Source of the DNA: an uncultured Steroidobacter sp.
GTDB lineage: Bacteria; Pseudomonadota; Gammaproteobacteria; Steroidobacterales; Steroidobacteraceae
Direction of reading: 5' to 3'
Length of the DNA stretch: 64,000 nucleotides
Assembly (NCBI GenBank): GCA_938008435.1
Contig: CALLKK010000006.1
Location: 206,737-270,736 of the forward strand
Part shown: positions 1-8,727 of the stretch, piece by piece
Position numbering within the stretch: the stretch's first letter is position 1
Layout of the letters: the number at the start of each line of letters is the position of its first letter
Made by a program: the position numbers and the translations under genes
The notes under the pieces: model-generated
Seen by the model: the letters and a program-made list of their open reading frames with translations, nothing else
The model's database searches: none
Told to the model about the DNA's origin: nothing

Positions 1-1
1 G

Positions 2-757
2 CCGCAGCCGGCGCAAGGACGCATCGTGTTCGAGAACGTGAGCTTCCGTTATCCGTCGCGCCCCGACACGCTCGCGCTCGACGGCCTTTCGCTCGCCATC
101 GAGCCCGGCGAGAACGTCGCCTTCGTCGGCCCGTCAGGCGCCGGCAAGAGCACGACCTTCCAACTGTTGCTGCGTTTCTACGATCCGCATGCCGGACGCA
201 TTCTGATCGACGGCGTCGATCTCGCGCGCGTCGATCCGCACGAGGTGCGTAAGCGCATCGGCCTGGTGCCGCAGGAAACCGTGCTCTTCGGCGCGAGCGC
301 GCGCGAGAACATTCGCTACGGTCGGCCCGACGCGTCGGATGAGGAAGTCGAAGCGGCCGCAAAGGCGGCGGGCGCCGATGCGTTCATTCGCGAGCTGCCG
401 CAAGGCTACGAGACATTTCTCGGCGAGCGCGGCACGCGCTTATCGGGCGGCCAACGTCAGCGCATCGCGATCGCCCGTGCGCTGCTCAAGAATCCGCCGA
501 TTCTCCTGCTCGATGAGGCGACGAGCTCGCTCGATGCGGAAAGCGAACGCTACGTGCAGCAAGCACTCGAACGGCTGATGCAAGGTCGCACCACGATCGT
601 GATCGCCCACCGTCTCGCGACGATTCTCAAGGCCGATCGCATCGTCGTGCTCGATCGCGGCCGTATCGTCGCGGTGGGCACGCACGAAGAGCTGCTCGAG
701 AAGAACCCGCTCTACGCGAGATTGGCAGCGTTGCAGTTTGCGGATTTGACGCTCTAA
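2..757 (+). CDS. ABC exporter, ATP-binding C-terminal part (5' end outside window)
   Basis: The frame is open to the left edge, so this is the end of a longer gene and the GTG at base 26 is internal. Counting from that GTG, Walker A GPSGAGKS lies at about residue 35, followed by a Q-loop (VPQE), the signature LSGGQRQR, Walker B with LLLDEATSSLD and the H-loop IAHR. The lead-in GRIVFENVSFRYPSRP is the usual junction in half-transporters that fuse a membrane domain to the ATPase (MsbA/BmrA-like exporters). It would power export of a lipid or drug-like substrate across the inner membrane; the substrate cannot be told from this part. It ends convergently with the DUF934 gene. Confidence 0.92.
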   Translation, partial: PQPAQGRIVFENVSFRYPSRPDTLALDGLSLAIEPGENVAFVGPSGAGKSTTFQLLLRFYDPHAGRILIDGVDLARVDPHEVRKRIGLVPQETVLFGASARENIRYGRPDASDEEVEAAAKAAGADAFIRELPQGYETFLGERGTRLSGGQRQRIAIARALLKNPPILLLDEATSSLDAESERYVQQALERLMQGRTTIVIAHRLATILKADRIVVLDRGRIVAVGTHEELLEKNPLYARLAALQFADLTL

Positions 758-859
758 GTGGAGAGCGAGCGCTCTGCGTTCGCAGGGAAGACGCCATCCA
801 TCAAGCAGGCACGCGCACGAAGCGCGCTTCTTGCCCGGCCTCCTGCTCCTGCCTCCAGC

Positions 860-893
860 CGACTGTAGCGCTACAGCCTCGAGCCTACAGTCG
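860..893. terminator. Inverted repeat over the 3' end of the DUF934 gene
   Basis: Nine-base arms CGACTGTAG (860-868) and CTACAGTCG (885-893) with a 16-base loop. It overlaps the stop codon of the minus-strand DUF934 gene and lies 100 bases past the plus-strand ABC gene. No T-run follows on either strand, so terminator function is only a guess. Confidence 0.35.
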
Positions 894-1371
894 CCCTTCT
901 CGCCGGTGCGACAACGCCATCGACGGCCGGCTGATACGCCACCGAGAAATCGTTGAACGCGCCGAGGGCGCCTTCGAGATCGGCGCCTTCCGGGAGCTCG
1001 AACGCATCGAAGCCGCAGCGCGCGAGGAAGAACAGCTGATCGCGCTGAATGTTGCCCACGGCGCGCAGCTCGCCCGTGAATTTGTAACGCTGGCGCAGGA
1101 GCTGCGCTTGGCTGTAGCCGCGGCCCTCGCCGATACCGCCGAACTCGATCGCGACCAAGCCTAGGCGCAGGAAATCGTGCTCGAGCGCTGCCACCGGATC
1201 GGCCGGCCCGAGCCGCACGCCCAGTCGGCCGTCCCAAAGCCACCACCGCTCGCGCTCTTCCTTCCAGCGAGCGAACGGCAGGATCAGCGCGCGTTCGCGC
1301 CCGAGCGGATCTTCATCCGCATATCGCCACTCGTCGACGACGATTTCACGCTGCTTGATCAGCCGGCGCAT
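871..1371 (-). CDS. DUF934 family protein, sulfite reductase accessory
   Basis: 166-residue soluble protein of the DUF934 family, which is regularly encoded directly after a sirohaem sulfite/nitrite reductase and is thought to assist sulfite reduction; its biochemistry is not settled. The ATG at 1371 (MRRLIKQREIVVDEW) is preferred over the GTG at 1377 because an AAGG lies about 10 bases upstream of it, but only 3-4 bases from the GTG. The 5' end overlaps the 3' end of the reductase gene by about 26 bases, implying co-translation. The core (FGGIGEGRGYSQAQLLR, then GELRAVGNIQRDQLFFLARCGF) is well preserved. Likely role: assimilatory sulfur metabolism in the cytoplasm. Confidence 0.85.
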   Translation of the reverse strand: MRRLIKQREIVVDEWRYADEDPLGRERALILPFARWKEERERWWLWDGRLGVRLGPADPVAALEHDFLRLGLVAIEFGGIGEGRGYSQAQLLRQRYKFTGELRAVGNIQRDQLFFLARCGFDAFELPEGADLEGALGAFNDFSVAYQPAVDGVVAPARRATVGSRL

Positions 1372-3037
1372 AGACACGTGCCTTGAAAGGTTTGATACCG
1401 ATGCGGCGCACGGTGTCGATGAACCGCTCGCCTTCTTCGCGCTCTTCTACGTAAACGTTCAAAATCCGCTCGATGATCGCGGCGACATCGTCGTGCGGCA
1501 CGGACGGACCGATCACCTGCCCGAGCGCGGCGTCTTGTCCGCTCGACGAACCGCCGATCGTGATCTGGTACCACTCCTCGCCGTTCTTATCGACGCCGAG
1601 AATGCCGATGTGGCCGACATGGTGATGCCCGCAGGCGTTCATGCAGCCCGACATCTTGAGCTCGATATCGCCGAGGTCGTAGAGGTAGTCGAGATTCTCG
1701 AAACGCTCGTTGATCTGCTTGGCGACCGAGATCGAACGCGCGTTCGCGAGCGCGCAGAAATCGAGCCCCGGGCAGCAGATCATGTCGGTCAACGTACCGA
1801 TATTCGGCGTCGCAAGGTCGATCTCCTTGAGCGCCGTCCATAGCTCGAACAGATCCTTCTGCCGCACGTCGGCAAAGATCAGGTTCTGATCGTGCGTCGA
1901 GCGCACCAGGCCGAATGAATAGCGATCCGCCAGCTCGGCAACGCGATCGAGCTCCGTGTGCGTGATGTCGCCCGGCGGACGCGTCGGCGACTTGAGCGAC
2001 AAGACAACCGCGCGATACCCCGGCACCTTGTGACGCTTGGTGTTGCGCTGGTACCAGTTGCGGAACTCGTTCGGCTGCCCGGTGACGACGTCTTCGTCTT
2101 CGAGCGACTCGTACGGCGGCGGCGCGAAGCACGCCTTGATGCGCTCGAACTCCGCGGGATCGAACTTCGGCGCGATATCGCGCGAAGCCTGCCATTCCGC
2201 TTCGACCATTTCGCGGAATTTCTCCGGCCCGACCGCCTTCACGAGGATCTTGATGCGCGCCTTGTGAATGTTGTCGCGGCGGCCTTCGAGGTTGTACACG
2301 CGCAGGATTGCCTCGAGGTAGCTGAGGAGATCTTCCTTCGGCAGGAACTCGCGGATCACATGACCGATCATCGGCGCGCGGCCCAAGCCGCCGCCGACGA
2401 GCACCTCGAAGCCGACCTCGCCGCGTTCGTTGCGGACGAGATGCAAGCCGATGTCGTGCACCTTGGAAGCGGCGCGGTCCTGCGGCGAGCCGGTAATGGC
2501 GATCTTGAACTTGCGCGGCAGGAAGGAGAATTCCGGGTGCAGCGTCGCCCACTGGCGGACGTATTCGCACCACGGTCGCGGATCCTCGACTTCGTCGGGC
2601 GCGATGCCCGCGAAGTGATCAGCGGTGACGTTACGGATGCAGTTGCCGCTCGTCTGAATCGCGTGCATCTGCACGCTCGCGAGCAGCTCCAGGATATCCG
2701 GCACCGTTTCGAGCTTCGGCCAGTTGAACTGGATGTTCTGGCGCGTCGTGAAATGGCCGTACCCCTTGTCGTACTCGCGCGCAATGCGCGCCAGCATGCG
2801 TACCTGCGTGCTCGACAGCAGGCCGTAGGGCACGGCGATGCGCAGCATCGGCGCATGACGCTGAATATAAAGGCCGTTACGCAGACGCAACGCGCGGAAG
2901 TCATCCTCCGAGAGCTCCCCGGCAAGATAACGGCGCGTTTGGTCACGGAACTGAGCGACGCGTTCGTCGACGAGCCGCTGATCGATCTGGTCGTAGCGAT
3001 ACATCGGCGCGAATGTAGCCCCCGGTACCGAGGGCAT
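1346..3037 (-). CDS. cysI: Sirohaem-dependent sulfite (or nitrite) reductase
   Basis: 563-residue member of the nitrite/sulfite reductase family, which carries a [4Fe-4S] cluster coupled to sirohaem and reduces sulfite to sulfide (or nitrite to ammonia). The four cluster cysteines are visible near residues 420-470: CCPGLDFC (the C-x5-C pair) and SGCMNACGHHHVGH (C-x3-C). N-terminal ferrodoxin-like half-domain: YGHFTTRQNIQFNWP. The ATG at 3037 has AAAGG seven bases upstream; an internal ATG at 3004 (MYRYDQIDQ) is the other plausible start. The flavoprotein gene upstream and DUF934 gene downstream favour assimilatory sulfite reduction over nitrite reduction. Confidence 0.9.
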   Translation of the reverse strand: MPSVPGATFAPMYRYDQIDQRLVDERVAQFRDQTRRYLAGELSEDDFRALRLRNGLYIQRHAPMLRIAVPYGLLSSTQVRMLARIAREYDKGYGHFTTRQNIQFNWPKLETVPDILELLASVQMHAIQTSGNCIRNVTADHFAGIAPDEVEDPRPWCEYVRQWATLHPEFSFLPRKFKIAITGSPQDRAASKVHDIGLHLVRNERGEVGFEVLVGGGLGRAPMIGHVIREFLPKEDLLSYLEAILRVYNLEGRRDNIHKARIKILVKAVGPEKFREMVEAEWQASRDIAPKFDPAEFERIKACFAPPPYESLEDEDVVTGQPNEFRNWYQRNTKRHKVPGYRAVVLSLKSPTRPPGDITHTELDRVAELADRYSFGLVRSTHDQNLIFADVRQKDLFELWTALKEIDLATPNIGTLTDMICCPGLDFCALANARSISVAKQINERFENLDYLYDLGDIELKMSGCMNACGHHHVGHIGILGVDKNGEEWYQITIGGSSSGQDAALGQVIGPSVPHDDVAAIIERILNVYVEEREEGERFIDTVRRIGIKPFKARVYAPADQAA

Positions 3038-3138
3038 GAAATAGCCTTTGGATATGTCCTGATACCGAAGCGAGCCGACTGCCCGGCCGGGGACGGCCGG
3101 ACGGCACGCCGACGGAGCGGGCGGCCCTCAGAGACTGC

Positions 3139-4227
3139 TCACCTGCCCTCGCCCGACGACGGTTCGCCGCTGTCGGTCACGCCAAGCCGCTTGTGCATGA
3201 TCGGACTGGTGGTCGTGTACTGCAGTGGGACTTTCTTGCTGGGATTGAGGTGGGCCGCCACCCCGAAGGCGGCCAACGCGGCTTCGTGAAAGCCCGACAG
3301 GATCAGCTTCTTCTTACCCGGATACGTATTGATGTCCCCGACAGCGAACACGCCCGGGATGTTCGTTTGAAACTTTTCCGTATCGACGACGATCGCGCGC
3401 TTGTCGATCGTCAAGCCCCAGTTCGCAATTGGGCCGAGCCTCGGGTGCAGTCCGAAGAACACGAGCGCATGGTCTGCCTCGAGATCGACGAGCTCGCCTT
3501 GCGTCGTCTTGACCCGCACGCCACGGAAGGTATCGCCCTGGGCGAGGACCGAATGGGCGATCGCCTCCACATAACGCATGCTCCCGTTGGCGACGAGCTC
3601 CTTCATCTTCGCCACCGATGCGGGCGCCGCACGAAACTCGGGACGCCGGTGCACGAGCGTGAGGCTTCGCGCTTTACCGACGAGCTCGAGCGTCCAGTCG
3701 AGCGCCGAATCGCCGCCGCCGAAGATGACGAGCCGCTTGCCGGTGAAGTCCGCCGCGCTTTGCACCTTGTAATGGATATTGCGCCCCTCGAAAGCTTCCG
3801 CCCCTTCGCAGCCAAGCCGGCGCGGCTGAAACGACCCTAAGCCGGCCGCGATGATGACGGTCTTGGTGTGAAAGCGCGTGTCGAGCGAAGTGCGCACGAG
3901 GAACGTACCGTCCTCCAGGCGCACGAGATCCGTCACCTCCTGCCCCAGATGGAACTGCGCGTTGAACGGCTTGATCTGTTCGAGCAGCCGATCGATCAGC
4001 TCCTGCGCGCCGCACACGGGCAACGCCGGAATGTCATAGATCGGCTTGTCGGGGTACAGCTCGCTGCACTGACCGCCCGGACGCTTGAGCGAATCGACGA
4101 CATGCGCGTGGATGCCGAGGAGTCCGAGCTCGAACACCTGAAACAATCCGCAGGGACCCGCCCCGACGATGACGACATCCGTCTGAATCGCGCCTTCGAT
4201 GGACGCAGGTGCCGGTGACTCGCTCAA
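3139..4227 (-). CDS. Ferredoxin/flavodoxin-NADP+ reductase, thioredoxin-reductase-like type
   Basis: 362-residue flavoprotein with an FAD-binding GAGPCG at residues 22-27 and a second dinucleotide motif FGGGDSALDW in the NADPH domain. It looks like thioredoxin reductase but has no CxxC redox pair, and its C-terminus (YTTTSPIMHKRLGV) is characteristic of the TrxR-like ferredoxin-NADP+ reductases (YumC type). It would pass electrons from NADPH to ferredoxin or flavodoxin. About 100 bases separate it from the sirohaem reductase gene on the same strand, so it probably supplies that enzyme with electrons in place of the CysJ flavoprotein. Confidence 0.85.
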   Translation of the reverse strand: MSESPAPASIEGAIQTDVVIVGAGPCGLFQVFELGLLGIHAHVVDSLKRPGGQCSELYPDKPIYDIPALPVCGAQELIDRLLEQIKPFNAQFHLGQEVTDLVRLEDGTFLVRTSLDTRFHTKTVIIAAGLGSFQPRRLGCEGAEAFEGRNIHYKVQSAADFTGKRLVIFGGGDSALDWTLELVGKARSLTLVHRRPEFRAAPASVAKMKELVANGSMRYVEAIAHSVLAQGDTFRGVRVKTTQGELVDLEADHALVFFGLHPRLGPIANWGLTIDKRAIVVDTEKFQTNIPGVFAVGDINTYPGKKKLILSGFHEAALAAFGVAAHLNPSKKVPLQYTTTSPIMHKRLGVTDSGEPSSGEGR

Positions 4228-4580
4228 CGTACTCTCCTCGTGCGACGCCGTCGCGACGTCCGTTCCTCGGGCTCGGCATTATACGGACGCCGATGCGGTC
4301 GGCGTTGCGTGAGCGCAGCCGAATCGCGCCGCGCGCGACGCAGAAGACTGCACCGAAAAACACACTCCCCTGACATTTCTCCACACTGCGGCTGCTAAGG
4401 AATGATGCGTGCGCGCGGGAGTTCCAGCGCTGCGTTGTCTGGGCCTCGTGCGCGTGGAAGAATCGGTCGCAAGGGCGAAGGAGGCCTGTGACCGCAGCGC
4501 CTGAGAAAAGCGGCTCTCGGCACCGTCGCTCACTTTTTCTCGCTCAACCCGTATCACCCTCGCTGAGCTCGGCTACCACC
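4228..4580. other. Intergenic stretch, divergent promoter region
   Basis: 353 bases between the minus-strand ferredoxin-NADP+ reductase gene and the plus-strand iorA gene. It must hold both promoters, but I see no convincing -35/-10 pair, operator or RNA gene. A GTG-started in-frame extension of iorA back to 4488 exists but adds a residue string with no family resemblance. Confidence 0.4.
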
Positions 4581-5057
4581 ATGCAATTGACCATCAACGG
4601 CAAACTGCACGAGATAGAAGGCGTCGACGGCACGACGCCGCTGCTGTGGGTTCTGCGCGATCACTTGGGACTGGTCGGCACGAAGTACGGCTGCGGCATC
4701 GCACAGTGCGGCGCCTGCACGGTTCATCTGAACGGCACGCCCGTGCGGTCCTGCTCGCTGCCCGTCTCCGCCGCAGTCGGTCAAGAGATCACGACCATCG
4801 AAGGTCTCGCCGCACCGGATGGGACGCTGCATGCATTGCAGAAGGCCTGGATCGAGCACGATGTGGCTCAATGCGGTTACTGCCAGGCCGGTCAGATCAT
4901 GTCCGCGGCGGCGCTGCTCAAACAGAAGCCGAACCCGACGGATGCGGACATCGATGCTGCGATGGCCGGAAATCTGTGCCGTTGCGGCACCTACCTGCGT
5001 ATCCGCAAGGCCATTCACGCTGCCGCCCGCGAGCTCAACCAAGGAGCAACGTCATGA
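4581..5057 (+). CDS. iorA: Molybdenum hydroxylase small [2Fe-2S] subunit (IorA-like)
   Basis: 158 residues carrying two [2Fe-2S] clusters: the plant-ferredoxin-type site CGIAQCGACTVHLNG near the N-terminus and the second site CGYCQAGQIM plus NLCRCGTYLRI. This is the electron-transfer subunit of two-subunit molybdopterin hydroxylases such as isoquinoline 1-oxidoreductase or the periplasmic aldehyde oxidoreductases. I start it at the ATG at 4581 (MQLTINGKLHE), where family similarity begins. Its stop overlaps the iorB start (ATGA), so the two are translationally coupled. It has no signal peptide and would be exported with its Tat-tagged partner. Confidence 0.9.
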   Translation: MQLTINGKLHEIEGVDGTTPLLWVLRDHLGLVGTKYGCGIAQCGACTVHLNGTPVRSCSLPVSAAVGQEITTIEGLAAPDGTLHALQKAWIEHDVAQCGYCQAGQIMSAAALLKQKPNPTDADIDAAMAGNLCRCGTYLRIRKAIHAAARELNQGATS

Positions 5058-7309
5058 GCCAGGCTGCCACTTCGATCGCGGCAACCGATGCCTACGTGCG
5101 CGACATCTTGCGCGCCGCCGTCGCGCAAGCGCAGGAAACGAAGCTCGACCGGCGCACGTTCTTCAAGGTTGCAGGTCTCGCCGGCGCCGGCCTCGTCCTC
5201 GCATTCCACGTCGGCGAGCAGAACGTCGCCATCGCCAACGGCACCGGCGTCTTTGCACCGAATGCCTTCCTGCGCATTTCGCCGGACGGCACGATCCTCA
5301 TCTATTCGAAGGCGCCCGAGATCGGCCAAGGCATCAAGACGGCCTTCCCGCTCATCATCGCCGAAGAGCTCGATGCCGATTGGGCGCATGTGCGCGTCGA
5401 ACAAGCGCCGATCAATCCCGCTGTCTATGGACGACAGAGCGCCGGCGGCTCGCGCTCGATTCCCACGGCGTGGGATCAGCTGCGCAAGGCCGGTGCGAGC
5501 GCGCGAGCCATGCTCGTTGCAGCGGCAGCGAAAGAATGGAATGTCCCGGCCAGCGAATGCCGCACCGCGGACAGCGTCGTCTATCACGATGCGTCCAAGC
5601 GCAAGCTCACTTACGGCGAGCTTGCCAACAAGGCCGCGGCGCTCCCGGTGCCGGATGAAAAGACGCTCAGGCTCAAGGAGCGCAAGGACTACAAGCTCCT
5701 CGGCAAGCGCTTCACCGGCGTCGACAATTACGCCATCGTGACGGGGCAAGCCGCGTTCGGCATCGATCATGTCGTGCCGAACATGCGCTATGCGGCCTTC
5801 GAGAAATGCCCCAAGGCCGGCGGCACGGTCGTCGAAGCGAATCTCGACGAAATCAAGAAGCTGCCCGGTGTGATCGATGCCTTTGTCGTTCCTGGCACGG
5901 GCAAGGCGAGCGAAGTCCGCGCAGGCGTTGCGATCATCGCCAACTCGACCTGGGCCGCGTTCAGCGCCAAGCGCGCGCTCAAGGTGAAGTGGGACGAGAC
6001 GAACGCATCGCAGGACAGCTGGACGCGCGCAGTCGAGCAGGCGCGCGAGCTGGCCAAACAGGCAGGCGCCGAGACGCTCAAGGAAGCCGGCGATTACGAC
6101 AACGCGCTTGCGAACGGCAAAGTCATCGAGGGCTTCTACACTTATCCGTTCGTCGCGCATGCGCCGCTCGAGCCGCAGAACTGCACCGCCTGGTACCACG
6201 ATGGACGCATCGAGCTGTGGGCGCCGACGCAAACGCCCGAAGCGGGTTTGAATGCCGTCGCCAACGTCCTTGGCTTGTCGCCCGAGAAAGTCACCGTGCA
6301 TCAGCTGCGCGTGGGCGGCGGCTTCGGACGGCGCCTCATCAACGACTTCATGTGCGAAGCGGCCGTCATCGCGAAACAGGCGGGCGTGCCGATCAAGCTC
6401 GTGTGGACGCGCGAAGACGACATGCAGCACGACTTCTTCCGCGTCGGCGGTTTCCACGCCTTCAAGGGTGCCGTCGACAAGTCGGGCAAGCTCGTCGCCT
6501 GGGGCGATCACTTCATCACCTTCACCGCCGACGGCGAACGGCCGACGAGCGGCGGCGAACTGCGGCCGGATGAGTTCCCCGCGCAGCTCGTACCGAACGT
6601 GCGCGTCACGCAAACGAAGCTGCCGCTCAAGATTCCGACCGGCCCGTGGCGCGCGCCCGGGTCATGCGCGCTCGCCTTTGCCATTCAGAGCTTCCTGCAC
6701 GAATGCGCCGTTGCAGCGAACCGCGATCATCTCGAGTTCCTGCTTGAGGTCATGGGCGAGCCGCGTTGGCTGCAACCCGGCAACGAGTTTGCGCTCAACA
6801 CGGGGCGCGCCGCAGCGGTCATCAAGCTCGCCGCGGAGAAAGCCGGCTGGGGCAAGCCGCTGCCGAAGGGCCGCGGCCTCGGTCTCGCATTCCACTTCAG
6901 CCATGCGGGCCATTTCGCGCACGTGGCGGAAGTCAGCGTGGATGCGAATCGCAAGCTCACGGTGCACAAGGTCACCGTCGCCGGCGACATCGGCCCCATC
7001 ATCAATCTGAGCGGCGCGGAGAATCAGGTCGAAGGCAGCGTGATCGACGGTTTCAGCACCGCCATGGGGCTCGAGATCGGCATAGAGAACGGACGCATCA
7101 CGAACACGAACTTCGATCGCTATCCGCTGCTTCGAATGCCCAACGCCCCGCAGGTCGAAGTCCACTTCATCCAGAGCGACTTCCCGCCGACCGGCGTCGG
7201 CGAGCCCGCTCTGCCGCCGGTGGCGCCCGCGATCTGCAACGCGATCTACAACGCGATCGGCTACCGCGTGCGCACGCTGCCACTCACCAAAGAGGGCTTT
7301 ACGATCTAA
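5054..7309 (+). CDS. iorB: Molybdenum hydroxylase large subunit with Tat signal (IorB-like)
   Basis: 751-residue catalytic subunit of an IorAB-type hydroxylase that oxidises an N-heteroaromatic ring or aldehyde with water as oxygen donor, at a molybdopterin cofactor. The ATG at 5054 has AAGGAG at 5041-5046. A twin-arginine signal lies at about residues 33-55 (DRRTFFKVAGLAGAG), so the holoenzyme is expected in the periplasm. Cofactor-binding segments are visible, for example VGGGFGRR and GPWRAPGS, with a catalytic Glu in GVGEPALPP near the C-terminus. The physiological substrate cannot be read from sequence. A strong bidirectional terminator follows. Confidence 0.88.
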   Translation: MSQAATSIAATDAYVRDILRAAVAQAQETKLDRRTFFKVAGLAGAGLVLAFHVGEQNVAIANGTGVFAPNAFLRISPDGTILIYSKAPEIGQGIKTAFPLIIAEELDADWAHVRVEQAPINPAVYGRQSAGGSRSIPTAWDQLRKAGASARAMLVAAAAKEWNVPASECRTADSVVYHDASKRKLTYGELANKAAALPVPDEKTLRLKERKDYKLLGKRFTGVDNYAIVTGQAAFGIDHVVPNMRYAAFEKCPKAGGTVVEANLDEIKKLPGVIDAFVVPGTGKASEVRAGVAIIANSTWAAFSAKRALKVKWDETNASQDSWTRAVEQARELAKQAGAETLKEAGDYDNALANGKVIEGFYTYPFVAHAPLEPQNCTAWYHDGRIELWAPTQTPEAGLNAVANVLGLSPEKVTVHQLRVGGGFGRRLINDFMCEAAVIAKQAGVPIKLVWTREDDMQHDFFRVGGFHAFKGAVDKSGKLVAWGDHFITFTADGERPTSGGELRPDEFPAQLVPNVRVTQTKLPLKIPTGPWRAPGSCALAFAIQSFLHECAVAANRDHLEFLLEVMGEPRWLQPGNEFALNTGRAAAVIKLAAEKAGWGKPLPKGRGLGLAFHFSHAGHFAHVAEVSVDANRKLTVHKVTVAGDIGPIINLSGAENQVEGSVIDGFSTAMGLEIGIENGRITNTNFDRYPLLRMPNAPQVEVHFIQSDFPPTGVGEPALPPVAPAICNAIYNAIGYRVRTLPLTKEGFTI

Positions 7310-7357
7310 CAGACTGCGCCGACGCACGTCGGCGCGACGTCTGCCTCGCTCAAAAGA

Positions 7358-7390
7358 AAACGCCCGAGCGCATCGCGCGCTCGGGCGTTT
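7358..7390. terminator. Bidirectional rho-independent terminator
   Basis: Perfect 14-base arms AAACGCCCGAGCGC (7358-7371) and GCGCTCGGGCGTTT (7377-7390) around a 5-base loop, between the convergent iorB and fba genes. The arms end in AAA and TTT, giving a short U-run for either strand. Confidence 0.9.
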
Positions 7391-7444
7391 GTTCATCGAC
7401 GACGTCGCCGGCGCCTCGATACGCCGCCGACCGCCGAGTCAGGC

Positions 7445-8509
7445 TCAGACGACCTTCTGATCGAGCTCGCCCTTCTCGTAGCGCTTGGCCATCGCTTCGA
7501 GGCCGATCGGCTTGATCTTGGAGGCGTTGCCCGCCGTGCCGAACTGCTCGTAGCGCGCCTTGCAGATCGACTTCATCGCCTTGGTCGATTCGGCCAGCCA
7601 CTTGCGCGGGTCGAATTCCTTGCGGTTGTCGTGGAAGAACTTGCGCACCGCACCCGTCGAGGCCATGCGCAGGTCGGTGTCGATATTGACCTTGCGCACG
7701 CCGTGCTTGATGCCTTCCTGGATCTCTTCGACCGGCACACCGTAGGTTTGGCCCATGTCGCCACCGTAGGTGTTGATGATCTCGAGCCACTCCTGCGGCA
7801 CCGAGCTCGAGCCGTGCATCACGAGATGCGTGTTCGGGATGCGGCGATGGATTTCCTTGATGCGATCGATCGCCAGGATGTCGCCCGTCGGCGGACGCGT
7901 GAACTTGTACGCGCCGTGCGAGGTACCGATCGCGATCGCGAGCGCATCGACGCCCGTCTTGCGTACGAAATCGGCCGCCTCGTCGGGATCGGTGAGCAGC
8001 TGCGAGTGATCGAGCTTGCCCTCGGCGCCGACGCCGTCTTCCTTACCGGCCGTACCCGTTTCGAGCGAGCCCAAGCAGCCGAGCTCGCCTTCGACGGACA
8101 CGCCGCACGCATGCGCCATTTCGACGACCTTGCGCGTCACCTCGACGTTGTAGTCGTACGGCGCCGGCGTCTTCGCGTCCTCCTTGAGCGAGCCGTCCAT
8201 CATGACGGACGAGAAGCCGAGCTGAATCGAGCGCTGGCACACCGCCGGGCTCGCACCGTGGTCCTGGTGCATCACGATCGGGATGTGCGGCCACTCGTCG
8301 ATGGCCGCCAGGATGAGGTGGCGCAGGAACGCAGCACCGGCGTACTTACGAGCGCCGGCCGAGGCCTGCAGGATCACCGGGCTGTCGGTCTCATCGGCTG
8401 CCTCCATGATCGCGCGAACCTGCTCCATGTTGTTCACATTGAAAGCCGGCACGCCGTAACCATGCTCGGCCGCGTGATCGAGTAGCTGGCGGAGGGTGAT
8501 GAGAGCCAT
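7445..8509 (-). CDS. fba: Class II fructose-bisphosphate aldolase
   Basis: 354 residues, the usual length for the class II (zinc-dependent) aldolase subtype found in proteobacteria. It cleaves fructose 1,6-bisphosphate to dihydroxyacetone phosphate and glyceraldehyde 3-phosphate, or runs in reverse for gluconeogenesis. The segment HQDHG (residues 81-85) carries the catalytic Asp83 and zinc ligand His84; VEGELG and the later MHGSSSVP supply further active-site residues. The start has AAGGAGAT seven bases upstream. The neighbouring pckG gene on the same strand, 218 bases upstream, also fits gluconeogenic growth on organic acids. Confidence 0.95.
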   Translation of the reverse strand: MALITLRQLLDHAAEHGYGVPAFNVNNMEQVRAIMEAADETDSPVILQASAGARKYAGAAFLRHLILAAIDEWPHIPIVMHQDHGASPAVCQRSIQLGFSSVMMDGSLKEDAKTPAPYDYNVEVTRKVVEMAHACGVSVEGELGCLGSLETGTAGKEDGVGAEGKLDHSQLLTDPDEAADFVRKTGVDALAIAIGTSHGAYKFTRPPTGDILAIDRIKEIHRRIPNTHLVMHGSSSVPQEWLEIINTYGGDMGQTYGVPVEEIQEGIKHGVRKVNIDTDLRMASTGAVRKFFHDNRKEFDPRKWLAESTKAMKSICKARYEQFGTAGNASKIKPIGLEAMAKRYEKGELDQKVV

Positions 8510-8727
8510 TTATTGATCTCCTTGGACGCGAATAGAGCGCTGCTGGTGAGAAGCTGGATACACGAGGGGCGCAATGATAATGCGAACCCGGGCGGGGCGG
8601 AATTGGCGCAGCCGGACGGCTGCGCAGATGAAGCGCATCGCAATCCGGCGGGGCACGGGTCGCGTACCCCGCCGTAGGTTACTGATTTTGCGTCAGTCTT
8701 GAGTCAAGAAGGCACGCACCGCCCCTC

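Noticed and set aside
4488..4580. 31-residue N-terminal extension of the IorA-like protein from a GTG
   Set aside because: Family similarity starts exactly at the ATG at 4581 and the small subunit normally has no leader.
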